Part shown: in pieces, positions 50,796 through 58,932 of the stretch
Position numbering within the stretch: the stretch's first letter is position 1
Layout of the letters: each line of letters opens with the position of its first letter
Made by a program: the position numbers and the translations under genes
From: Bisbaumannia salifodinae
GTDB lineage: Bacteria; Pseudomonadota; Gammaproteobacteria; Pseudomonadales; Halomonadaceae
Reading direction: 5' to 3' (one strand)
NCBI RefSeq assembly: GCF_039522585.1
Contig: NZ_BAAADR010000006.1
DNA: 64,000 bases
Notes under the pieces: generated by a model
The model's database searches: none
The model's input: only the letters and a program-made list of their open reading frames with translations
Told to the model about the DNA's origin: nothing

Positions 50796-53255
50796 CTAAT
50801 GCAGGGTCCGGGCATCCCCGGGCAGGGTATCGATATGCATGGGCGCCCAGTGGCGGGGCCGCGCCCCGGGGAAGTCGAGGCTCGCCCAACTGCCGGCCAG
50901 CGGCGGCGCCCCGCTGAGCCAGGCCACCAGGGCCTCCCGGAAGCTGGTCAGGTACTGTTCCCGCTCCTCGGTCTCGCCCATGAAGAAGGCGAAGCCGGCA
51001 TAGAGCCCGCGGGCATAGCTCTCCCAGCCGGAGTAGTGGGCCTGGGCCAGGGTCAGGGCACGATCGAGCACCGCGCCGAAGGCCTCGGCATCAAGCCAGC
51101 CCAGTTGACGCCCGGCGATGGCCAGGTCCACCGCCTGGGCGATATCCCAGGCGGTCATGTCCACCTCGTTGCAGCCGGCGTCGTTGTCGCGCACCCGCTG
51201 CAGGCGCAGCAGGTGATTACGCTCCTCCTCGCCGCAGTCATCGGACTCGAGGATAGCGATCTCCGCCTCCAGGCGCTTGGCGTTCAGGGTATAGGGGGCA
51301 TAGTTGATCTGGTACTCCTGGCGATCCCCGGAGGCGAGCAGGAAATCGAGGAAATCGCGTAGCCCCTCGGCGCTCTGCAGGCCATAGTGGCCATCGATCC
51401 ACTCACGGATCGCCGCCACCTCCCGGGGGCTCTCCGCCAGCGGCTCGCTCCAGGCCCCGGCATTCAGCGGCCCCACCAGGGAGAGGGCGGTAAAGCGGGT
51501 CAGGTCGGGACGCGGCCCCGGTTCCTGCCAATCCGACGCCTGCCAGTCCAGGTAGTGGAAGGGGCTACCGGGATCCTCCAGGTGCCAGCGAATCTCGTGG
51601 TGCATGGGCGGCTGCTCTCCCTCCGGCAGCGCCTGCTCCCACTGGGCCCAGGCCTCCAGCAGGCGGCGCGGCGTGGGGTAGAAGCGGCACAGCACGCTGC
51701 GCAGCGCCTCCGCCAGCTCGGCCAGCCCCGCGGCCTCGAAGTCGCCGCTGTCCATGGCCATCTGCAGATAGAAGGCGTACTTCTCGGCCATATGGATGGT
51801 GGCCGCATACCGGCTGCAGCCCTTGAGCCGTTCACGCAGCGTCACCGCCTCCGTGGCGGAACGCCCGAAGGGGGTCTCCAGGGCGGGCAGCGCCCGATGC
51901 TGGGCATCCGCCGCCAGCTGGTTGAGGTGGTGTGCCTGGGCGGGCAACCAGTAGCGGGCCAGGCCCGCCACGCCATCCTCCGGATAGAGGCCCAGGCTCT
52001 CGCGCAGGTAGTGGCGGGCATCATCCCGGCGCGCCTCGTCCAGGGAGAGGTCGGGCCCCTGACGGAACAACAGGTCGGGCTCACGCACCCCCGCCAGGCT
52101 CAGTACCCAGTGGCGCGGGTCGCGGCGCCAGGCGCGCAGCGCCGCCGAGGCGGCCCGCTGCTGGTCATCGCTGACCAGTTGGTGCATATCGAAGCGCCAG
52201 GGGCTGCCCGGCGAGTGCAGCAACAGGCCCCAGTCCCGCTCCAGCTCGGCCATGCCGTCGCGCCCCTCGTAGAGACTGCGCCCCCGCTGGTAGGCGCTGA
52301 CCAGGGCCAACCAGTCGCTGTAGCGGTGGTGCAGCAGATCGGCGGCATGGGTGGCGAAGGCCTGGGCCTCCTCGGCACCGAGCCACTCCAGGCTCCAGCC
52401 CGCATAGGCCAGATCGATCAGCCGCATCCAGTCCCAGGCCGCCCACTCCAGGGGCTCGCCACGGGACAGGAAGCCCAGCAGCACCTGGCCATAGGGGCGC
52501 CCCTCGCCGAGGCCATCGAGCCATTGGTGACGCGCCTCGGGGGCCTGATCGAGCAGTTTGCTGGCATCCAGGTCCCAGCCGTAGCGATCGCCCTGGGCAC
52601 TCAGCCACAGCAACAGGCGCAGCAGGTCATCGCGGTTCTCGACCCGCCACACCTCGCGCAGCCAGGCCTGGGCCTCGGGCCAGTCGATTCCCGCCGCCGG
52701 CGGCAGGGCCACCACCGGTGAGAAGGCCGCCCGCAGCCGCCATACCGACTCCTCGGGGGCATCGGGCCACAGCGAAGCCGACGGCGAACGCCGCGCCAGG
52801 GTCTCGGCGAGCCGCTCCCAGGTGATGCCCTCGTCCTGGTGCTCCAGCACCGCCAGGGCCTCGCAGGCATCGAAAAGGCCATCATCGCCGCGTACCCAGC
52901 CCTCGGCGCTACGCGCATGCATCACCGCCTGCAGCCAGTCGTCGAGGCGCCCGTAGTGGGCGCTGATGCTTTCCGCCAGGCGACGCACCCAGGCCCGCGC
53001 CCGGGCCTCGGGCAGCCAGCCGGCGGCGGCGGCCAGCGCCAGCAGCTCCAGGGCGGCCAGCTGTTCGGCGGCATTCTCCGGCCCGGGCACCAGGGCGGCC
53101 ACCAGGCGCCAGCCCAGCTCGCCACGATCGGCGCAGCCCAGCTCGGCGAGGCGACTCGCCGCCATGGCGGCATCCACGACGGTGGGATCGGGCTCGAAGG
53201 CCCAACCGCACAACACCAGTTGCTGGGCCCACCAGGCGTTCAGGGGATCAACCAA
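50796..53255 (-). CDS. Large DUF1266-domain protein (YbeU/YbeR-like) with repeated modules
   Basis: 819 residues, soluble, helical and Trp-rich. Three related segments are seen: about 70-125 (LLALAAAAGWLPEARARAWVRR...SAHYGRLDDWLQAVM), about 265-325 (WDWMRLIDLAYAGWSLEWL...HRYSDWLALVSAYQRGR) and about 698-757 (WDIAQAVDLAIAGRQLGWLD...AHYSGWESYARGLYAGFAFF). The pattern W-D-x-x-R/Q-x-x-D/N-L-A..., then H-Y-x-x-W, is that of DUF1266. Start TTG 53255 has GAGGTG upstream; no better start exists in frame. E. coli relatives sit near DnaK co-chaperone-like genes; the function is unknown. It lies 104 bp downstream of the ridA-like gene. Confidence 0.8.
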   Translation of the reverse strand: MVDPLNAWWAQQLVLCGWAFEPDPTVVDAAMAASRLAELGCADRGELGWRLVAALVPGPENAAEQLAALELLALAAAAGWLPEARARAWVRRLAESISAHYGRLDDWLQAVMHARSAEGWVRGDDGLFDACEALAVLEHQDEGITWERLAETLARRSPSASLWPDAPEESVWRLRAAFSPVVALPPAAGIDWPEAQAWLREVWRVENRDDLLRLLLWLSAQGDRYGWDLDASKLLDQAPEARHQWLDGLGEGRPYGQVLLGFLSRGEPLEWAAWDWMRLIDLAYAGWSLEWLGAEEAQAFATHAADLLHHRYSDWLALVSAYQRGRSLYEGRDGMAELERDWGLLLHSPGSPWRFDMHQLVSDDQQRAASAALRAWRRDPRHWVLSLAGVREPDLLFRQGPDLSLDEARRDDARHYLRESLGLYPEDGVAGLARYWLPAQAHHLNQLAADAQHRALPALETPFGRSATEAVTLRERLKGCSRYAATIHMAEKYAFYLQMAMDSGDFEAAGLAELAEALRSVLCRFYPTPRRLLEAWAQWEQALPEGEQPPMHHEIRWHLEDPGSPFHYLDWQASDWQEPGPRPDLTRFTALSLVGPLNAGAWSEPLAESPREVAAIREWIDGHYGLQSAEGLRDFLDFLLASGDRQEYQINYAPYTLNAKRLEAEIAILESDDCGEEERNHLLRLQRVRDNDAGCNEVDMTAWDIAQAVDLAIAGRQLGWLDAEAFGAVLDRALTLAQAHYSGWESYARGLYAGFAFFMGETEEREQYLTSFREALVAWLSGAPPLAGSWASLDFPGARPRHWAPMHIDTLPGDARTLH

Positions 53256-53359
53256 GGCTCACCTCGACACTCATATGCAATCGCAATCGGCGCCTAGTGT
53301 AGCGGAAAGCGGCGGCGGCGCCGATGGCGGGGCGTCATCCGGTGAGTTTCTCCTCGCCA

Positions 53360-53749
53360 TCAGGCAGGCAGCGGCGCCTCCACGGCGGCATAGGCCACCA
53401 TCTCGACGAGCATCTCCTCGCGGGCGAAGCCGGAGACGATGATGGCCGCCCGGTTGGGGTAAGGCTCGCTCACGTACTCGGCGTAGACCCGGTTGACCGT
53501 GGCCAGGTCCTCCCGGGCGGTGACGTAGATCAGCACCTGGGTCAGGGCCTCCGGACCGGCGCCGGCCTTCTCCAGGGTGTGGATCAGGTTGTCCAGGGTC
53601 TGGCGGGTCTGGGCCTCGATGCCGCCCTCCACCACCTGGCCATCGGCGCCGATGGGGATCTGGGCGGTGAACAGGATGCCGTTGCCGACGAGGGCCCATT
53701 CCAGGGGCGCCTTGGAGGCGAAGAGGTCGGTGCGTACGGGATGAATCAT
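53360..53749 (-). CDS. RidA family protein
   Basis: 129 residues of the YjgF/YER057c/UK114 family. MIHPVRTDLFASKAPLEWALVGNGILFTAQIPIGADGQVVEGGIEAQTRQTLDNLIHTLEKAG begins in the usual way. The conserved Arg of RidA appears near 110 in YPNRAAIIVSGFA, and the last residues are AVEAPLP. Members hydrolyse reactive enamines and imines or similar intermediates. It is the last gene of the six-gene catabolic operon (16 bp after the DUF3726-like gene), which suggests that the pathway makes an enamine or imine intermediate. Confidence 0.9.
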   Translation of the reverse strand: MIHPVRTDLFASKAPLEWALVGNGILFTAQIPIGADGQVVEGGIEAQTRQTLDNLIHTLEKAGAGPEALTQVLIYVTAREDLATVNRVYAEYVSEPYPNRAAIIVSGFAREEMLVEMVAYAAVEAPLPA

Positions 53750-53765
53750 CGGTCGGTGTCTCGTC

Positions 53766-54533
53766 TCAGTCGGTGTCATTGGTGCCGGCGCCGGCGCCTT
53801 CGCGGGAGGCGTCGGTGGCCTCCACCAGCATGCGGGTGGCGAGGTGCTTGAGGCGTTCCCAGACGGCCTCGTCCACCTCGATGCCCTCAGCCAGGGCCTG
53901 GTTGCGGCAGGCCAGCAGGTCCGATTCGTCGTGGCGCGCCAGCAGGTCATAGCGGTAGTCCGAGCGCATCGCCGGCAGCAGGTCCACGTGGTTGGCCATC
54001 ACCAGGGTGATGCCGTCGTTAGGTTCGTTCTCCTCCGGCACCTCCTGCACCGCGTAGACGCGGATCTCCGGCGCCGAGCCGTTGGCCCGGAAGCCCACCA
54101 CCTGTTCGGTCAGCGGCTGCTGAGCGTTGCGCCAGAAGGCGGTGACGTTCATGCCGCGACCGGCCAGGCGGGCCAGGTAGCCCATGATCAGCTGGCGATT
54201 GTGGCAGTGGCGGATCTTGGTCACCGAGAGCCCACGGGCCCGGGCCTTGGCGAAGCCGAGCTCCAGGGCCAGGGTGGAGCTGCGCAGCACGCTCTGGCCA
54301 TGACCATCGATCACCGCCAGGTCGCCGTCCTGGTAGAGCACGCTGGGCAGCTCGTCGGGGTCCTCGTCGAGCAGGAAGTCCAGGCCGCGGCTCAGGGCGG
54401 CCAGGCCGCCGAGGCCGAAGCACTGCATCCAGGCCACCATGTCGGCGGCATCCGCGGCGTCGCCCTCCTCGAAGCCCATGCCGATAAAGGCCTTGCGGCA
54501 CAGGCCCTGCAGCTCGTTGTAGGACGCCTTCAT
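53766..54533 (-). CDS. DUF3726-like protein, remote Ldh_2 oxidoreductase resemblance
   Basis: 255 residues from ATG 54533. The N-terminus MKASYNELQGLCRKAFIGMGFEEGDAADAADMVAWMQCFGLGGL fits DUF3726, and both it and the next block (VIDGHGQSVLRSSTLALELGFAKARARGLSVTKIRHCHNRQLIMGYLARLAGRGMNVTAFW) echo the malate/L-lactate dehydrogenase-like Ldh_2 fold, whose members include pyrroline/piperideine-2-carboxylate reductases. The C-terminal third is shorter than in true Ldh_2 enzymes, so catalysis is uncertain. Its ATG overlaps the upstream 583-residue gene's TGA (ATGA). DUF assignment is from memory. Confidence 0.7.
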   Translation of the reverse strand: MKASYNELQGLCRKAFIGMGFEEGDAADAADMVAWMQCFGLGGLAALSRGLDFLLDEDPDELPSVLYQDGDLAVIDGHGQSVLRSSTLALELGFAKARARGLSVTKIRHCHNRQLIMGYLARLAGRGMNVTAFWRNAQQPLTEQVVGFRANGSAPEIRVYAVQEVPEENEPNDGITLVMANHVDLLPAMRSDYRYDLLARHDESDLLACRNQALAEGIEVDEAVWERLKHLATRMLVEATDASREGAGAGTNDTD

Positions 54534-56281
54534 GCTCTCTCTCCTGCGCCTTGTGGTTGTGCGTGCCTGACGCCCTGGGGCTCCAGCGGGAAGCTCCAGT
54601 CGTCGAAGTCGGCCAGGCCCCGGGGCTCGGCGTTGAGCTCCTCGACCAGGGGCGCGCCCTGGAAGAGGGTGATACGCACCCAGCGGTCCGACTTGGGATC
54701 GAAGCGGCTGGCGCCGAAGAAGGCCAGCTTGGTGCGCAGCAGGTGCATGGGCTTCATGTCCCGGTGCCAGAGGTTGGCACGGATCTCGCCGTAGGGCGTC
54801 TCCACCATGGACTGGATACGCCGCACGATGTCCTTGTGGCGCGGGTGGGCGATCAGGAAGTCCACCACCAGGGCGCGGGGGTTGGCCTCCAGGAAGCCGG
54901 AGAGCACCCCGTGGGCGTGGTGAACCCGGGGGGCGATGGCCAGCGGCAGTTCCTTCTCGGCACCGGGCTCCTCGCCGCGCACGCCGAGCCGGGGCTCCTC
55001 CTTCTCGGCGGAGCGATACCAGAACCAGTGGCGCGCCTCCGAGCGGTCGAAGTCCTCGGCCAGGGCCCAGTCGTAGTGGGTCTCGATCAGTTGCTTGAGG
55101 CGCACCAGCGGCATGTCCGGGGTCAGCTCCAGGCACTCCTCGGTGCCCATCTGCTCCTCGAGTGGGTCGACCCGCTCCGGGTAGAGTTCGATCAGCAGGG
55201 TGTTGACCAGCTCCTGGGCCTCCAGGGGCAGGGTGCGCGCGCTCCAGGCCACCAGCTGCTGCCAGAGGTCCGGCTCCAGCGGCACCTCCTCGAGCCACAC
55301 GATCACCTCCGGCAGGGCCGCCACGACGGCGGCATTGCGCGCGGCCTGGTCGGCGTCCTCGGCGACGGTCTGGGCCAGGTGGCGCATGGCGCGGCGGGTC
55401 AGGGCGATCAGCCGCCGGCGGCTTACCTCGTCCGGCGATTGCGCCAGGGCCAGGGCCAGGGCGGTCTCCCGACAGGTCACCCACTGCTGAATCAGCTGGG
55501 GGTGGTTGATCAGGAAGGGGGCCATGCCGAGGCCGGTGGAGTTGCCGATGCCCAGGTAGCGACGTAGTTCGGTGGCCATGGGCACCGCGGCCTCCGGCGC
55601 CCGGCAGCGGGCGATATGCTCCACCTGCTCGATGGAGAAGTGACGCAGCAGGTAGACCGCCAGCATCTGGGCCGAGAAGGGCCGCTGGAAGTCGGGGTTG
55701 TCCCGCAGGCGCACGAAATCGGCGATGCCGAACTTGCCGTTGCCGTAGACCGCCGTGGTCCGGTAGAGGTAGCCGACCCGGGTCAGCCAGACCGGGTCGG
55801 GCTGCTCGCCGGCGGACAGTGCCGTCACGAAATGGGCGAAGTTGCGCAGGCTGCGGTTGGCCCGTGACAGCACCAGCAGCCGCGGGTGCTGGCGCCCGGC
55901 CTCCTGCAGCGGTACGTTGGCGGCCATCTGCTCGAGCAGGGCGTCGTCCACGTCGCCCTCGACCACCCCGAAGGTGACGTCCCAGGCCTGGGCGATCACC
56001 CGGTCGGAGCGCTGGTCGTCCGCCAGGTGCTGGGAGAAGATCACCCCGTGATAGCGGCCCTGGGGCGTCTGCAGCCGATAGATGGCGATGCCGTGCCCCT
56101 GGGCGTCCAGCTCGAAGCGGGTACGGCTGATCTGCCAGCGCTGGCGGGCCATCTGGCGGACTAGGCTGCGCACGAAGCTCAGCCGGCTGGCCGGCAAGCT
56201 GCCCAGCCGCTCCAGGTCCATGACCTCCGCGGCGGGGCGCAGCGGCACCGGATCGGTGGTCGGGTAGGCGAACTCAGTCAT
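54530..56281 (-). CDS. Unrecognised 583-residue protein of the BCCT operon
   Basis: Soluble, mixed alpha/beta protein without signal peptide or membrane helices. ATG 56281 overlaps the BCCT stop by 8 bp and its TGA overlaps the next ATG, so it is translated as part of the operon. A strongly conserved-looking Gly-rich stretch LGIGNSTGLGMAPFLINHP lies at 243-261, preceded by RTTAVYGNGKFGIADF (175-190). Helical regions occupy 265-440, and the C-terminus has RVHHAHGVLSGFLEANPRAL and GEIRANLWHRDMKPMHLLRTK with several His/Arg. I know no function for it; the Gly-rich segment could bind a phosphate or nucleotide. Confidence 0.85.
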   Translation of the reverse strand: MTEFAYPTTDPVPLRPAAEVMDLERLGSLPASRLSFVRSLVRQMARQRWQISRTRFELDAQGHGIAIYRLQTPQGRYHGVIFSQHLADDQRSDRVIAQAWDVTFGVVEGDVDDALLEQMAANVPLQEAGRQHPRLLVLSRANRSLRNFAHFVTALSAGEQPDPVWLTRVGYLYRTTAVYGNGKFGIADFVRLRDNPDFQRPFSAQMLAVYLLRHFSIEQVEHIARCRAPEAAVPMATELRRYLGIGNSTGLGMAPFLINHPQLIQQWVTCRETALALALAQSPDEVSRRRLIALTRRAMRHLAQTVAEDADQAARNAAVVAALPEVIVWLEEVPLEPDLWQQLVAWSARTLPLEAQELVNTLLIELYPERVDPLEEQMGTEECLELTPDMPLVRLKQLIETHYDWALAEDFDRSEARHWFWYRSAEKEEPRLGVRGEEPGAEKELPLAIAPRVHHAHGVLSGFLEANPRALVVDFLIAHPRHKDIVRRIQSMVETPYGEIRANLWHRDMKPMHLLRTKLAFFGASRFDPKSDRWVRITLFQGAPLVEELNAEPRGLADFDDWSFPLEPQGVRHAQPQGAGERA

Positions 56282-57863
56282 GCGCTTGCTCCAGCTTGCG
56301 ACGCGTGGACAGGCCCTGGGCCCGGGCCATGGCATAGGCGGCCTGGGGACCGGTCCACAGCGACGGCAGCAGCACCAGCGACACCGGGATGGCGGTAAGC
56401 ACGATGAACTGCTGCAGCACGCTGATCTGACCGGCGCCCATGTAGAGCAGGATGCCCGCCATCAGCGCCATGGCGATGCCCCAGAAGGCGCGCACCAGGG
56501 AGCTGGGGCGGTCGTGGCCGGAGCCCACCACGGCGATGGCATAGCTCATGGAGTCGCCGGTGGTGGCGACGAAGATGGTGGTCAGCACCAGGATGGCCAG
56601 GGCCATCAGGGTGCCGCCGGGGAGCGCCTGGGCCACGGTGAGGGTGGCCACGTCGAACTGGAAGTTGTTGAGGGCCTCGGTCAGGTCAATCACGCCGGTC
56701 AGTTGGTAGTGGATGCCCGAGCCGCCGAGCAGGGTGAACCAAACGGTGGTAGCGATCGGTGCCATCACCGCCACGGCCAGGATCATCTGGCGGATGGTGC
56801 GGCCCCGGGAGATGCGCGCCACGAAGATCGCCATCAGCGGGCCATAGCCGATGAACCAGGCGAAGAAGAACACCGTCCACCACTGCATCCACCAGGCCGG
56901 CGCCGTCTCGGCGGTCATGGTCGCCATGGCGAAGAAGGAGGTCAGGTATTCGCCGAAGCCCTGGGTGAAGGCGTTGGTGAGGAACAGCGTGGGGCCGAAG
57001 AGGAAGATCACCGCGGCGATGGCCAGGGCCAGGAAGACGTTGAAGCGGCTGAGCAGCTGGATGCCGCGATGGATGCCGGTCACCGCCGAGGTCACGTAGA
57101 CCGCGGCCAGCGCCACCAGGATGACCAGCTGGGTACCGTAGCCCTCGGAGACGCCGAACAGCTCGTGCAGGCCGAAGCTCACCTGGGTGGCCAGGAAGCC
57201 GATCGGCCCCACGGTGCCGGCGACCACGGCGATCACGCACAGGGCATCGACCACGCCGCCGAAGGTGCCGCTCATCACGCGCTCGCCGAGGATCGGGTAG
57301 AGCAGGGTGCGCGGCTGCAGCGGCTGGCCCTTGTCATAGTGGGCGTGGGCCAGCACCACCGCGGTCAACGAGCCGAGCACCGCCCAGGCGAGGAAGCCCC
57401 AGTGCATGAAGGACTGGGCCAGGGCCCCGGCCACCGCCTCGGCGGTGCCTGCCTGGGTGTCGAAGGCCGGCGGCGTGACCACGAAGTGGTAGACCGGCTC
57501 GCCGGCGGCGAAGAAGACGCCGCCCCCGGCCAGCAGGGTGCACATGATGATCGACAGCCACTTGAAGGTACTGATCTCCGGCGTGGCACGGTTGCCGATC
57601 TTGGCGCTGGCGGCGGGCGACAGGGCCACGCCGATGCCGATAAAGAAGGTCAACAGCAGCAGCAGTTGGAAGTAGGAGCCGAGCGTGGCGGCGGTCCAGG
57701 CGAAGCCGGCGCCAATGACGCCGGCCACCAGGTCGACGTCATACAGCGACAGGGCGACGAACAGCAGGATGAAGCCCACGCTGAGCGTCAGCACCACGGG
57801 GTCGCCCAGGCGGTGCTCCCGCGGCGCGGCGGCCGGCTGAGTGGCGATGGTTTCTTGTGTCAT
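56274..57863 (-). CDS. BCCT family transporter
   Basis: 529 residues, 12 membrane helices, betaine/carnitine/choline transporter family. Seen are GGGVFFAAGEPVYHF (TM3, about 113-127), MHWGFLAWAVLGS (about 153-165), and the TM8 signature WTVFFFAWFIGYGPLMAIFVARISRGRTIRQ (about 329-359, shown in part). By memory-based alignment with BetP, the aromatic-box positions W189 and W194 are kept (W155, W160), but Y197 becomes L163 and W374 becomes F337. The cytoplasmic ends lack the long BetP-type osmosensing tail. It is probably a substrate importer for the operon rather than an osmolyte pump. Confidence 0.92.
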   Translation of the reverse strand: MTQETIATQPAAAPREHRLGDPVVLTLSVGFILLFVALSLYDVDLVAGVIGAGFAWTAATLGSYFQLLLLLTFFIGIGVALSPAASAKIGNRATPEISTFKWLSIIMCTLLAGGGVFFAAGEPVYHFVVTPPAFDTQAGTAEAVAGALAQSFMHWGFLAWAVLGSLTAVVLAHAHYDKGQPLQPRTLLYPILGERVMSGTFGGVVDALCVIAVVAGTVGPIGFLATQVSFGLHELFGVSEGYGTQLVILVALAAVYVTSAVTGIHRGIQLLSRFNVFLALAIAAVIFLFGPTLFLTNAFTQGFGEYLTSFFAMATMTAETAPAWWMQWWTVFFFAWFIGYGPLMAIFVARISRGRTIRQMILAVAVMAPIATTVWFTLLGGSGIHYQLTGVIDLTEALNNFQFDVATLTVAQALPGGTLMALAILVLTTIFVATTGDSMSYAIAVVGSGHDRPSSLVRAFWGIAMALMAGILLYMGAGQISVLQQFIVLTAIPVSLVLLPSLWTGPQAAYAMARAQGLSTRRKLEQAHD

Positions 57864-57913
57864 GTCGATGGCCTTTGGCTGAGGGGCCCGGCGGGGCCCG
57901 TTGTTATTGTCGG

Positions 57914-58921
57914 TCAGGCGACGGCCTCCTCGACCCCGGACGGGACGGCGGCGCGTTCCAGCAGCTCGACCCAGTTGCGGCCCAGGATCCGGGCGATCGA
58001 GGTCTCGTCGAAGCCGCGCTGGCGCAGCCCCGCGATCAGGTTGGGGAAGTCGCGGCTGTCACGCAGCCAGGCGAGCGGTTTCGGCCAGTCGGCGTTGGCC
58101 TGGCTGCCTTCGCCGTAGTCCATCTCCTTGGACCAGCGGCCGTTGCGCATCCATTCCAGCACCGAGGTGGGCTGGGCCTGGCACAGGTCGGTGCCGATGC
58201 CGATATGCTCGATGCCCATCAGGTCGGCGGTGCGGGCGACCATGTCGCAGAACTCCTCGAGGGAGCAATCCGGCCCGTTGTTCAGGTGGAAGGGGTAGGC
58301 CGAGAAGCCCAGGAGCCCGCCGGACTCGGCGATGGCCCGGAGCACCCGGTCCGACTTGTTGCGCTTGGCCGGGTGGAAGGAGGCCGGGTTGGCATGGGAG
58401 ATGATCACCGGCCGCTCGGAGAGCTCCACCGCCTCCAGGGTCGAGCGCTCGGCGCTGTGAGACATGTCGATGACCATGCCGACCCGGTTCATCTCGCGAA
58501 TCACCTGGCGGCCGAAACGGGTGATGCCGCTGTCCTCGGCCTCGTAGCAGCCGCAGGCCAGCAGGCTCTGGTTGTTGTAGGTGAGCTGCATGATCAGCAG
58601 CCCCAGGTCGCGCATCACCGCGACCATGTCGATGTCGTCCTCGATGGGCGAGCAGTTCTGGGCGCCGAGGAAGATGCCGACCTTGCCCGCCTGGCGGGCG
58701 CGCTCGATATCGCCCGGCGCGCGCACCGGCATGATCAGGTCGCCGTGGGCCTCGAAGCGGCGGTTCCACTCGCCCAGGCGCGACAGGGTCTCGCGGGTGT
58801 TCTCGTGATAGACCAGGGTGGCGTGGACGGCGTCGACGCCGCCCTCGCGCATCTGCTCGAAGATCTCCCGCGACCAGTTGGAGTACTGCAGGCCGTCGAC
58901 GGTGAGCATTTCCTTGGACAT
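57914..58921 (-). CDS. M19 (membrane dipeptidase) family amidohydrolase
   Basis: 335 residues, TIM-barrel zinc hydrolase of the renal dipeptidase family. Seen are VDGLQYSNWSREIFEQMREGGVDAVHATL at the start, GIFLGAQNCSPIEDDI near 84-99, LLIMQLTYNNQSLLACGCYE, MVIDMSHSAERSTLEA with a metal-ligand His near 152, VIISHANPASFH near 173-184 and HIGIGTDLCQ near 237-246. It resembles the putative renal dipeptidase gene found near the glycine-betaine demethylation cluster of Pseudomonas. The likely reaction is hydrolysis of a dipeptide or N-acyl/lactam-type bond; the substrate is unknown. GAGGAG lies upstream of ATG 58921. Confidence 0.9.
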   Translation of the reverse strand: MSKEMLTVDGLQYSNWSREIFEQMREGGVDAVHATLVYHENTRETLSRLGEWNRRFEAHGDLIMPVRAPGDIERARQAGKVGIFLGAQNCSPIEDDIDMVAVMRDLGLLIMQLTYNNQSLLACGCYEAEDSGITRFGRQVIREMNRVGMVIDMSHSAERSTLEAVELSERPVIISHANPASFHPAKRNKSDRVLRAIAESGGLLGFSAYPFHLNNGPDCSLEEFCDMVARTADLMGIEHIGIGTDLCQAQPTSVLEWMRNGRWSKEMDYGEGSQANADWPKPLAWLRDSRDFPNLIAGLRQRGFDETSIARILGRNWVELLERAAVPSGVEEAVA

Positions 58922-58932
58922 GGGGCGTCTCC

